Shown piece by piece: positions 1 through 5,987 of a stretch of DNA of 9,943 bases; positions within the stretch are counted from its first letter, which is position 1; each line of letters begins with the position of its first letter. A program made the position numbers and the translations under genes. This stretch comes from Deltaproteobacteria bacterium (lineage in GTDB: Bacteria; Desulfobacterota; Binatia; DP-6), in the NCBI GenBank assembly GCA_005879245.1, contig VBLA01000178.1:1-9943 (forward strand). Direction: 5' to 3'. Below the pieces are notes generated by a model. It saw only the letters and a list, made by a program, of their open reading frames with translations, searched no databases and was not told the DNA's origin.

Positions 1-171
1 GATCAGCGCACCGATGGTGATCACCGGGGCCAGGAAGCCAGGTCGGTTGAAGGGCGCTATCGGCCGGAGCAGCGCCAGCAAACCCTGCTGTCGCGCCTCG
101 ATGCCGAACGACTCTGCGACGCCCCAGAGCTGCCGGCCGATCTCCTCGAGCCACGTCGTGGTCGTCGCCAT
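1..171 (-). CDS. Hypothetical membrane protein, N-terminal fragment (runs off left edge)
   Basis: Fifty-seven codons from an ATG at 171 run in frame to the window edge with no stop, so the C-terminal part lies outside. The protein starts MATTTTWLEEI, continues with an amphipathic stretch rich in Glu, Arg and Gln, and becomes hydrophobic from about residue 45 (GFLAPVITIGALI), which looks like the start of a membrane helix. Its ATG shares one base with the TGA stop of the upstream gene (TGATG), so it is probably translated by reinitiation as the fourth member of the sigma/anti-sigma operon. I do not recognise a family from this fragment. The tight coupling is the main evidence that it is a real gene and that its job is linked to the envelope response of its neighbours. 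Confidence 0.6.
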   Translation of the reverse strand, partial: MATTTTWLEEIGRQLWGVAESFGIEARQQGLLALLRPIAPFNRPGFLAPVITIGALI

Positions 172-629
172 CACTCCTCCGCCTTCAGCATGATGATGAG
201 CACCCCGTCAGCCGGGCCACGTTCCGGATCGACGCCGAAGAGCATGACGCCCCGGTTCTGGAGGCGCACGTCGGTGTCGACGAGCGAGCGTAGACCCTCG
301 AGCAGCTGCACCTGCATGACCACCGCCTGCTCCCGCATACCCTTCGGCAGGACGTGCAGCAACCGGCCGCCGGGAATGACGAAGGCCTCTTGAGTCCGCC
401 AGATGCAGGGGCGGCTCTCCACCCGGATGACCCGGAACGCCCGGTAGCCCACGAGCCGCCGGAGCCGCGGGCGGAAGGGCAACAGCTGGGCGTCCGAGGG
501 ACCCTCGAGCGATGCCTGCACGGTGGTCACCTGGACACTCAGGGCGTGGGCCACCGGGGCCATGGCCAGGAGGACGACCGTCGCCGCCGACAGCCCGATG
601 AGCACCACCCGGGCTGCCTGGTGCTTCAT
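171..629 (-). CDS. Exported protein of unknown function in sigma/anti-sigma operon
   Basis: This 152-residue protein starts at the ATG at 629, inside the stop of the anti-sigma gene (ATGA overlap, 4 nt), which decides the start; the open frame runs further upstream but that part overlaps the anti-sigma gene. Residues 1-29 form a good Sec signal peptide: a basic start (MKHQAAR), a hydrophobic core, and an AHA cleavage motif at 27-29. The mature part of about 120 residues is predicted to be mostly beta, with one cysteine at the CIW motif, a Gly-containing stretch near GGRLLHVLPKG, and a hydrophobic end (DGVLIIMLKAEE). It should therefore act in the periplasm or be tethered at the membrane. The arrangement after an ECF sigma factor and its anti-sigma factor suggests a role in sensing or responding to envelope stress. 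I cannot name a family. Confidence 0.75.
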   Translation of the reverse strand: MKHQAARVVLIGLSAATVVLLAMAPVAHALSVQVTTVQASLEGPSDAQLLPFRPRLRRLVGYRAFRVIRVESRPCIWRTQEAFVIPGGRLLHVLPKGMREQAVVMQVQLLEGLRSLVDTDVRLQNRGVMLFGVDPERGPADGVLIIMLKAEE

Positions 630-1114
630 TGTCCCGTGTCCTCGCCCGGAGCGCTCACCATGATGAGGGTCGTGCCGTACTTCCGGTCCTTCATGATGCC
701 AACCCGGGCCCCCTCGCTGCTCACCAGCCGCTCGATCACAGCCTGATTCGGCCGGGCGTGAGTCACGCGAACCGTCTCTGGCTGGGGGGTGCGGAGCCAG
801 AGGAGCGCTCCGGCCGCCAGGGCGGCGACCGCGCCCCACACCGGAAGCTGCCGGGGAACGTGGCGCCACACGCCACGCGTCCCCGAGCGGCCGATCCGCC
901 GCTCGACGGCTGGCCACACGCCCGAGAGGTCCACCCCCTCGACCTGCCTGCGCACCACCCGTTCGACCGACTCGCGCAGCGTCGTCATCTCGCGCACCGC
1001 CTGATCGCACGCCGGACAACTCCCCGCGTGACGGGCGACCTCGAGCAGCATCGAACCGGGAAGCTCGGCGTCAACGAAGCTGTCCAGCAACTGCTCCGCC
1101 TCGGCACAGGTCAT
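626..1114 (-). CDS. Zinc-binding membrane anti-sigma factor (ZAS type)
   Basis: This 162-residue protein begins with an anti-sigma zinc-binding domain: Cys3, then His29-x3-Cys33-x2-Cys36 (RHAGSCPAC), the spacing typical of ZAS/zf-HC2 anti-sigma factors. One membrane helix follows at about residues 91-107 (LPVWGAVAALAAGALLWL), then about 55 residues that should lie in the periplasm. In this family the cytoplasmic domain holds the ECF sigma factor inactive until a signal releases it; the zinc site may respond to redox state, or the outer domain may be a target of regulated proteolysis. Which applies here cannot be seen. The ATG at 1114 is 7 nt after the stop of the sigma gene, and the stop overlaps the next start by 4 nt, so the pair is cotranscribed and the sigma factor at 1122-1691 is the obvious partner. 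Confidence 0.88.
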   Translation of the reverse strand: MTCAEAEQLLDSFVDAELPGSMLLEVARHAGSCPACDQAVREMTTLRESVERVVRRQVEGVDLSGVWPAVERRIGRSGTRGVWRHVPRQLPVWGAVAALAAGALLWLRTPQPETVRVTHARPNQAVIERLVSSEGARVGIMKDRKYGTTLIMVSAPGEDTGQ

Positions 1115-1121
1115 GGTCGTG

Positions 1122-1691
1122 TCAGAGCAGTCCCCGCAGACGTTCCTGCAGCCGCCGCCGTGCGTAGTGGAGCCGGCTCATCACCGTGCCCTTCGGACAG
1201 TCGAGCACCGCGCTGATCTCCGCGTAGGAGAGCCCGTCCACTTCGCGCAGGAGTATGACGGCGCGGTGTTCAGGGGTCAACTCACGCATGGCGGCACCGA
1301 GCCGTTCCGCGATCTCGGCGTCGCGCGTGCGCTCGAACGGGAGGTCCTGCAGCGGCCCATCGGGGAGCGGAAGGGCGGCGTCCTCGCCGCGATCGTCGAC
1401 CTCGAGCGGCACCGACCGCCGCTTCGCGTCACGCCGCTGATGATCCAAACAGAGGTTGTAGGCGATGCGGTAGACCCACGTGTAGAAGGTCGCGTCGCCC
1501 TTGAAGCGGTCGAGGCTCTCGTACGCCCTGGTGAAGGTTTCCTGCACGACATCCAAAGCATCCTCGCGGTTGCGCAGCATGCCGAGCGCGAGCGCAGCGA
1601 TGCGCGCCTGGTAGCGCTCGACCAGCTCGCGGAAGGCATCCCGGTTGCCCGCCCGGACTCGCTGGACGAGGTCCCAGTCGCTAGGCGCCAC
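1122..1691 (-). CDS. ECF-family RNA polymerase sigma factor (RpoE/SigW-like)
   Basis: The 189-residue product has the two-domain layout of extracytoplasmic-function sigma factors. Sigma region 2 spans about residues 20-87 and includes DALDVVQETF (44-53) and the FYTWVYRIAYNLCLDHQRR stretch that binds core polymerase and melts the -10 element. After an acidic linker, region 4 (about 132-185) has LTPEHRAVILLREVDG and a helix-turn-helix around LSYAEISAVLDCPKGTV (154-170) that reads the -35 element. The start is a GTG at 1691; the frame is closed upstream by a TGA 14 codons earlier and no other usual start codon lies between. The gene starts 54 nt after the polA stop, so it may have its own promoter there or be read from polA; I saw no clear ECF promoter. 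Its length is normal, and the adjacent zinc anti-sigma factor is its probable regulator. The exact ECF subgroup is not assigned. Confidence 0.93.
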   Translation of the reverse strand: MAPSDWDLVQRVRAGNRDAFRELVERYQARIAALALGMLRNREDALDVVQETFTRAYESLDRFKGDATFYTWVYRIAYNLCLDHQRRDAKRRSVPLEVDDRGEDAALPLPDGPLQDLPFERTRDAEIAERLGAAMRELTPEHRAVILLREVDGLSYAEISAVLDCPKGTVMSRLHYARRRLQERLRGLL

Positions 1692-1745
1692 GACGCGCTC
1701 GAGTCTGAGACGCGCCGCCTCGCCCCGTATTCAGGGTGGCCGCGA

Positions 1746-4243
1746 TCAGTGCGCCTCCGTCCAGTTGGCGCCGTCGTGGACGTCCACCCGGAGGGGGACC
1801 CCGAGGTCCCCGATCTGCTCCATGGCCTCCCGCACGGCGTCCTGCGTCCGGCCGAGCTCGGCCTCCGGCACCTCGAGCAGGAGCTCGTCGTGGACCTGCA
1901 GGAGCACGCGCGCGCTGAGGCCGGCCGCCCGGAGCCGGCGGCGGACCTCGAGCATGGCGACCTTGATGAGGTCCGCGGCCGAACCCTGGATCGGCGTGTT
2001 GGTCGCGGCCCGCTCCGCGAACTGGCGGACGGCCGGATCGCGCGCGTTCAGCTCCGGCAGGTACCGCCGGCGACCAGCGATACGCCGAGCTCGCGCGCCG
2101 CGCGGGCCGGACCCATGCCGTAGACGATGCCGAAGTTGATGACCTTGGCGAGCCGTCGGCCGTCGGCGGGTGAGCGGTCGCCGAAGACCTCCGCCGCGGT
2201 GCGCGCGTGGATGTCCTCGTCGGCGCGGAACGCGTCGCCCAGCCGGCGGTCGCCCGACAGCGCCGCCAGCACCCGAAGCTCGATCTGCGAGTAGTCCGCG
2301 GAGAGAAGCCGATGGCCCGGGGCAGCGATGAAGGCCGCCCGGATGCGGCGCCCCTCCTCGGTGCGGATCGGGATGTTCTGCAGGTTGGGATCCGAGCTCG
2401 ACAGGCGGCCCGTCGCCGCCACGGTCTGGTTGAACGACGTGTGCAGGCGCCGGGTGGTCGGATCGACGAGCGCGGGGAGCGCGTCGACGTAAGTCGACTT
2501 GAGCTTCGCCAGCGCGCGATACTCGAGGATCTTCGCTGGCAGGGGGTGCTCGGCGGCGAGCCGCCTCAGCACATCGACATCGGTCGAGAGACCGGTCTTC
2601 CCGCGCCGGACCCCGCGCGTCGAGATGTTGAGGCGCTCGAAGAGCACCGTCCGGAGCTGGGGCGGCGAGCTGATGTTGAACTCGCAGCCCGCGAGCGCGT
2701 AGATCTCCGTCATCAGTCGCTCGAGGGCCGTCCCGAACTCGGTCGAGAGGTGGGCGAGCGCGGGGACGTCGAGCGCGATGCCGGCCAGCTCCATCTCCGC
2801 GAGCACCTCGGCGAGGGGCATCTCGAGCTCGCGGAAGAGACGATCCATCTCGTGCGCGCGGAGGCGCTCGTCGAGAAGCGGGCGGAGGGCGTGCGCGGCG
2901 CGCGCAGCCCGGCAGGCCGCCACCGCGGGCGTCGCGGCGGGCTCGAGCGGCTCGCCGAGCAGCTCCTCCGCGAGCGCGCCGATGCCGTGGTCGGTGCGCG
3001 AGGGGTTGAGACAGTACGAGGCGAGCGCCAGATCGAAGGCCGGGCCCGCGAGAGCAAGGCCGCGGCGCCCGAGCGCCACGCGCAGCGCCTTCAGGTCGGC
3101 ACCGACCTTCGCGACGGCGAGGTCCGCGAAGAGCGGCCCGAGCGTGGGCAGCGCCTCCTCGGGCGCGGCAACCAGCGCGACCGGCCCGCCCGGGGGGCCC
3201 ACGGCCAGCGTCTCGAACCGCGCGGCGGTCGCCCGCACGGAGTCGAAGGTCGCGACCACCGACATCGCGCCGGCGGCGCGGAGCGCGGGGAGCGCGGCCG
3301 TGATCGCCTCCGGCGTATCGACCGCCGTCCACTCGACGTCGGCCACCGGACCCCCGGGAGCGAGCTCGCGGAGCAGGGAGGAGAACTCGAGCTCGGCGAA
3401 GAGCGGGCGGAGCTTGTCGGGGTCCGGGCCGGGGTAGCGCAGCGCCGCGAGGTCGAGGCAGATCGGCACGTCGCAGCGGATGGTGGCCAGCGCCTTCGAG
3501 AGTCGTGCGGTCTCCGCTTCGCGCGTGAGCGTCTCGCGAATCTTCTTCGCGCCACGGACCCCGGAGCGCTCCACCTCGTCCAGGTGATCGAGAATCGCTT
3601 CGACCGGGCCGAGCTGGCGGACGAGCGCGCTCGCCGTCTTCTCGCCGATGCCGGTCACGCCCGGGATGTTGTCGATCGCGTCGCCCATGAGCCCGAGCAC
3701 ATCGGGCACGAGCGCCGGATCGACCCCGAAGCGCTCCCGCACCTCGGCCACCCCGCAACGGCGCTCGCGCATCGGGTCGAGCCAGATCGTTCGCTCGTCC
3801 ACGAGCTGCATCAGGTCCTTGTCTCCGGTCACGAGCACCGTCTCGACGGCGGCGCGGCCTGCCTGCCGGGCGAGCGTGCCGATCACGTCGTCCGCCTCGA
3901 CCCCCGGCACCTCGAGGGTCGGCAGCCGGAGCGCCTCGACCACCTTGCGGATGTAGCCGAGCTGGGGCCGGAGCTCGTCCGGCATGGGCGCGCGGTTCGC
4001 CTTGTAGCTGGCGAAGAGCCCGTCGCGGAAGGTCTCGCCGGGTGCGTCGAAGACGACCACGACGTGCTGCGGGCTCTCCTCGCGGAGTAGCTTCGCGAGC
4101 ATGGTGGTGAACCCGTAGACTGCATTGGTCGGCAGCCCACGCGTGGTGCCCAGGCCAGGCAGCGCGTGGAACGCCCGGTAGACGTACCCGCTGCCGTCGA
4201 TCAGGTAGAGGCGCGGCCGGGCTACCCCGTCGGCGGATCCCAT
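1746..4243 (-). pseudogene. polA: DNA polymerase I, disrupted by an internal deletion with frameshift
   Basis: PolA fills gaps and removes RNA primers during replication and repair. Residues 1-722 (4243 to 2078) are in one frame: a 5'-nuclease domain (first ~290 residues; LIDGSGYVYRAFHAL, EADDVIG, VTGDKDLMQLV, GEKTA), a 3'-5' exonuclease-like domain that has lost its catalytic acids, and most of the polymerase domain with motif A (DYSQIELR, Asp650) and motif B (RRLAKVINFGIVYGMG; Lys700, Tyr708). After ELGVS the frame reads nine unrelated residues and stops at 2048. The family sequence resumes in another frame at 2075 (GRRRYLPELN) and continues 109 codons to the TGA at 1746, with TPIQGSAADLIK and motif C QVHDE. 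Compared with E. coli PolA, about 39 residues (roughly 781-819, the stretch between the O helix and GRRLYLP) are missing, a net loss near 115 nt. Both halves look well conserved, so this is either a recent mutation or an assembly error. The ATG at 4243 fits the family but has no clear ribosome binding site. Confidence 0.9.
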
Positions 4244-4346
4244 TGCCGCGTGAGGACGCTAGCAGAGGGGGTACTGCGTGTCCAATCGGAGCGTGCGTAA
4301 CCGTGGTCTTGGCGGCGCCGCGCGCGACCGGTACCCTCTGGGGCCG
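4244..4346. other. Divergent intergenic region between polA and the DUF4337 gene
   Basis: These 103 bases separate two genes pointing away from each other, so promoters in both directions are expected. I see no convincing sigma70 -35/-10 pair on either strand. An in-frame GTG at 4278, preceded by AGAGGGGG at 4264-4271, offers an alternative start for the plus-strand gene that would use up most of this region. Confidence 0.35.
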
Positions 4347-4889
4347 ATGGGACGCGAGCAACTCGAGCCGCAGGAGCTGGTCGAGCGGGAGACGCTGGAG
4401 CCTGGCGGGTCCCGCCGGCTCACGACCCGCGTGGCGGTGACCGCTGCCGTACTCGCGGTGCTCGCGTCGATCTCGAGCCTGCAGGCCGAGCGCACGGCAG
4501 CCGAGAGCATCCTCCAGAAGAACGAGGCCGTCCTCTGGCAGAGCCGCGCCTCCGACGAGTGGGCCTACCGGCAGGCGAAGTCGATCAAGCTGCACCTGCA
4601 GGAGCTGACGCCGGGAGGGTTGCCCGACGCCGACACGCGGCACGACATCGCCGCCAGCGAAGAGCGTGCACGAGCCGCCGAGGAACGGCGCGACGAGGCC
4701 AATCGCCAGGCGGCCGAGCGGTTCGAGCAACATCATCGCTTCGCCGTCGGCACGAGCCTGCTCCAGATTGCGATCGTGCTGGAGACCATCGCGGTGGTGC
4801 TCGATCGCGGCGGCCTCTGGTACGGCGGTTTGCTGATCGGCGCGGCGGGCACACTCGCGCTGTCGAACGGCTTTCTCGGCTTCTTCTGA
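4347..4889 (+). CDS. DUF4337-type three-helix membrane protein
   Basis: The 180-residue product matches what I know of the DUF4337 family, for which no function is established. A short cytoplasmic start leads to a membrane helix at about 28-45 (RVAVTAAVLAVLASISSL). Next comes the family's hallmark stretch RASDEWAYRQAKSIKLHLQE (67-86), then a charged, probably coiled segment rich in Glu, Arg and Ala (to about residue 130). A C-terminal hairpin of two membrane helices (about 133-152 and 157-176) with a tight DRGG turn closes the protein. I chose the ATG at 4347 because it gives the usual short N-terminus; an in-frame GTG at 4278 would add 23 residues (basic and glycine-rich, without family likeness) but has a better purine-rich leader. 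The stop is 15 nt before the GTG of the Cys-rich gene, so the two probably form an operon, with this protein perhaps as an inner-membrane partner. Confidence 0.85.
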   Translation: MGREQLEPQELVERETLEPGGSRRLTTRVAVTAAVLAVLASISSLQAERTAAESILQKNEAVLWQSRASDEWAYRQAKSIKLHLQELTPGGLPDADTRHDIAASEERARAAEERRDEANRQAAERFEQHHRFAVGTSLLQIAIVLETIAVVLDRGGLWYGGLLIGAAGTLALSNGFLGFF

Positions 4890-4891
4890 TC

Positions 4892-4898
4892 GGAGGGG
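4892..4898 (+). promoter_or_regulatory. Ribosome binding site for the Cys-rich protein gene
   Basis: GGAGGGG lies 6 nt before the GTG at 4905 and just after the stop of the DUF4337 gene. It supports GTG as the true start, in agreement with the signal peptide that begins there. Confidence 0.65.
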
Positions 4899-4904
4899 TG
4901 GGGG

Positions 4905-5708
4905 GTGACGAAAAACGTCTTGCTCGTGGTCCTGATGCTCCTCCTGCCCGGGCCATCGACGGCTCGCGCGGGCGCGGGCGCTCAATGCCGGGCGATGTGC
5001 CAGCAGACGTACTTCGATACGCTGCTGGCCCAATGCCCCATCTGCTCCCGCGATGTCGTGAACGCCCGTACGGCCTGCCTCGGAGGCCTCTCGGGCGCCT
5101 TTCAAGCCTGCACGGGTGCCTGCCTCCCGTTCCCGGGGCGCTGCACCCTCACCCACGAATGCGTGGACGCCTGTCGCACCGCCCGGTTGGTCCAGCGCGC
5201 GCGGTGCGAGCGACGGTTCAACCACCAGCTCCGGGTCGCCTGCGACGTGAGCCTGCCGTGCCTCGTCGCGGCCAGTCAGGCACGGCGCGACTGCCGGAAG
5301 AGCTGTCGCGGCGGGACACCCCTCACGACAACGACCACCACCACCGTGCTCCCGGCGGCGCTGGTGAGGGGCTGCCCGCAGGACACGCAGCGCCAGTGCG
5401 TGTTCCAGGTCGCCGCGCGGTGTTACGGCCAATGCGACGACCGGTGCCAGGGAGACTCGATCGCTCTCAAGATCTGCCGGCGCGGCTGCCGCGACGCCGT
5501 CTGCGGGCTCTTGCGGGGCGCGTGCACGTTCAACGACCGCGCTCAATCTGCCCCCTACCGCAAACTCTGCGACGCGTGCGGAGATTGCGCGGCGGAGCTC
5601 GACCAGGCGGTCGCCTGCGAAGTCACCACGACGAGCACCTCGGTCAGCACGAGCTCGACGAACACGACGTCGACCTCGACGAGCACCACATCCACGACTC
5701 TGAGGTAG
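4905..5708 (+). CDS. Exported cysteine-rich protein with two Cys modules and Thr/Ser tracts
   Basis: The 267-residue product starts at a GTG with a good upstream ribosome binding site. It opens with a Sec signal peptide (MTKNVLLVVLMLLLPG, probable cut near ARA at 20-22 or a few residues later). The mature protein holds 28 cysteines: 15 in a first module (about 28-136) and 13 in a second (about 152-238), with repeated CxxC, CxxxC and CxxxxC spacings. A tract of seven threonines (141-147) plus VLP separates the modules, and the last 27 residues (241-267) are almost all Thr and Ser, ending TTLR. The even cysteine count and export point to a disulfide-bonded, surface or periplasmic protein. Thr-rich tracts are likely flexible and possibly glycosylated. 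I recognise the style from environmental deltaproteobacterial genomes but no named family or catalytic motif. A multihaem cytochrome is excluded, since there are no CxxCH sites. It probably works with the DUF4337 membrane protein encoded 15 nt upstream. Confidence 0.8.
   Translation: MTKNVLLVVLMLLLPGPSTARAGAGAQCRAMCQQTYFDTLLAQCPICSRDVVNARTACLGGLSGAFQACTGACLPFPGRCTLTHECVDACRTARLVQRARCERRFNHQLRVACDVSLPCLVAASQARRDCRKSCRGGTPLTTTTTTTVLPAALVRGCPQDTQRQCVFQVAARCYGQCDDRCQGDSIALKICRRGCRDAVCGLLRGACTFNDRAQSAPYRKLCDACGDCAAELDQAVACEVTTTSTSVSTSSTNTTSTSTSTTSTTLR
5625..5705 (+). repeat. Low-complexity Thr/Ser codon tract
   Basis: Within the Cys-rich gene, 27 codons are nearly all ACN, AGC or TCN (Thr and Ser), giving an ACG/AGC/TCG-like DNA repeat. 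A shorter tract of seven Thr codons lies at 5325-5345. Such tracts can change length by slippage or recombination. Confidence 0.7.
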
Positions 5709-5730
5709 CGTTCGCCGTCGCGCCTACTTC

Positions 5731-5755
5731 CCCGGCCCACGCCCGCGAGGCCGGG
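5731..5755. terminator. GC-rich hairpin after the Cys-rich gene, possible terminator
   Basis: CCCGGCC (5731-5737) pairs perfectly with GGCCGGG (5749-5755) around an 11-nt loop, 22 nt after the stop of the Cys-rich gene. No T-run follows, so it is not a classical intrinsic terminator. It could protect the mRNA 3' end or act with Rho. Confidence 0.3.
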
Positions 5756-5836
5756 CGATGCTGGCGGAGACGAGCGGCGGCTGCCGCCCGGATCCGCTGG
5801 CACCCTCCCCGGGGGGACCGTTCAGCCACGTACGGT

Positions 5837-5857
5837 GGCGTGGCACGATGCCACGCC
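5837..5857. repeat. Perfect 9-bp hairpin with an overlapping alternative stem
   Basis: GGCGTGGCA (5837-5845) and TGCCACGCC (5849-5857) form a perfect inverted repeat with a 3-base centre (cga). Just upstream, GCCAC (5825-5829) can pair with GTGGC (5835-5839), which overlaps the left arm, so two mutually exclusive stems are possible. No T-run follows on either strand. It may be a protein-binding palindrome, an mRNA structure or a weak terminator. Confidence 0.45.
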
Positions 5858-5914
5858 CCCGCGGCACGGGACCACGAACTCACGCGCTCTCATGGCAGAC
5901 GGGGCGGCCTCAAC

Positions 5915-5942
5915 TTGACTTCGAGGGGGACGGCCGTTACAT
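5915..5942 (+). promoter_or_regulatory. Candidate sigma70-type promoter of the ABC transporter operon
   Basis: TTGACT at 5915-5920 matches five of six bases of the -35 consensus. With a 16-nt spacer it is followed by TTACAT (5937-5942), or with 17 nt by TACATA; both are weak -10 elements. The expected transcript start near 5949 would leave a leader of about 40 nt before the ATG at 5988. It is the best promoter-like pair I found in the 279-nt gap. It is interleaved with the inverted repeat at 5920-5954. Confidence 0.45.
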
Positions 5943-5958
5943 AGCCCCCTCGAATTTT
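5920..5958 (+). terminator. Perfect 10-bp inverted repeat followed by TTTT: terminator or operator
   Basis: TTCGAGGGGG (5920-5929) and CCCCCTCGAA (5945-5954) are exact inverted complements with a 15-nt spacer, and TTTT follows at 5955-5958. On the plus strand this has the shape of an intrinsic terminator for the DUF4337/Cys-rich pair, although the T-run is short and the stop is 212 nt upstream. The same repeat flanks the candidate -10 of the ABC operon and touches its -35, so it could instead be an operator. The two readings conflict unless the promoter lies elsewhere. Confidence 0.5.
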
Positions 5959-5987
5959 CCCGCAGCACGCGCGTCCAAACCGACTCG

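Noticed and set aside
630..1019. Upstream extension of the exported-protein frame to an ATG at 1019
   Set aside because: The extension is Arg/Gly/Pro-rich noise overlapping the anti-sigma gene. The internal start at 629 gives a signal peptide and an ATGA coupling.
2207..4090. A 627-codon open frame on the plus strand opposite polA
   Set aside because: It is fully antisense to a clear polA frame, is dominated by Arg, Glu, Ala and Gly as expected from shadow frames in high-GC DNA, and shows no domain or signal.
4264..4339. Imperfect inverted repeat AGAGGGGGTAC / GTACCCTCT in the polA-DUF4337 gap
   Set aside because: The arms match only with a two-base bulge and are more than 50 nt apart, which is not convincing in G+C-rich DNA.
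2076..5546. The minus-strand open frame that carries the last polA codons extends to 5546
   Set aside because: Only its last 109 codons (from 2075 down) are polA-like. The rest is out of frame with polA or antisense to the DUF4337 and Cys-rich genes and looks low in information.
4905..5708. Cys-rich protein as a multihaem cytochrome
   Set aside because: The haem-binding pattern CxxCH is absent; the CxxC pairs present are not followed by His.
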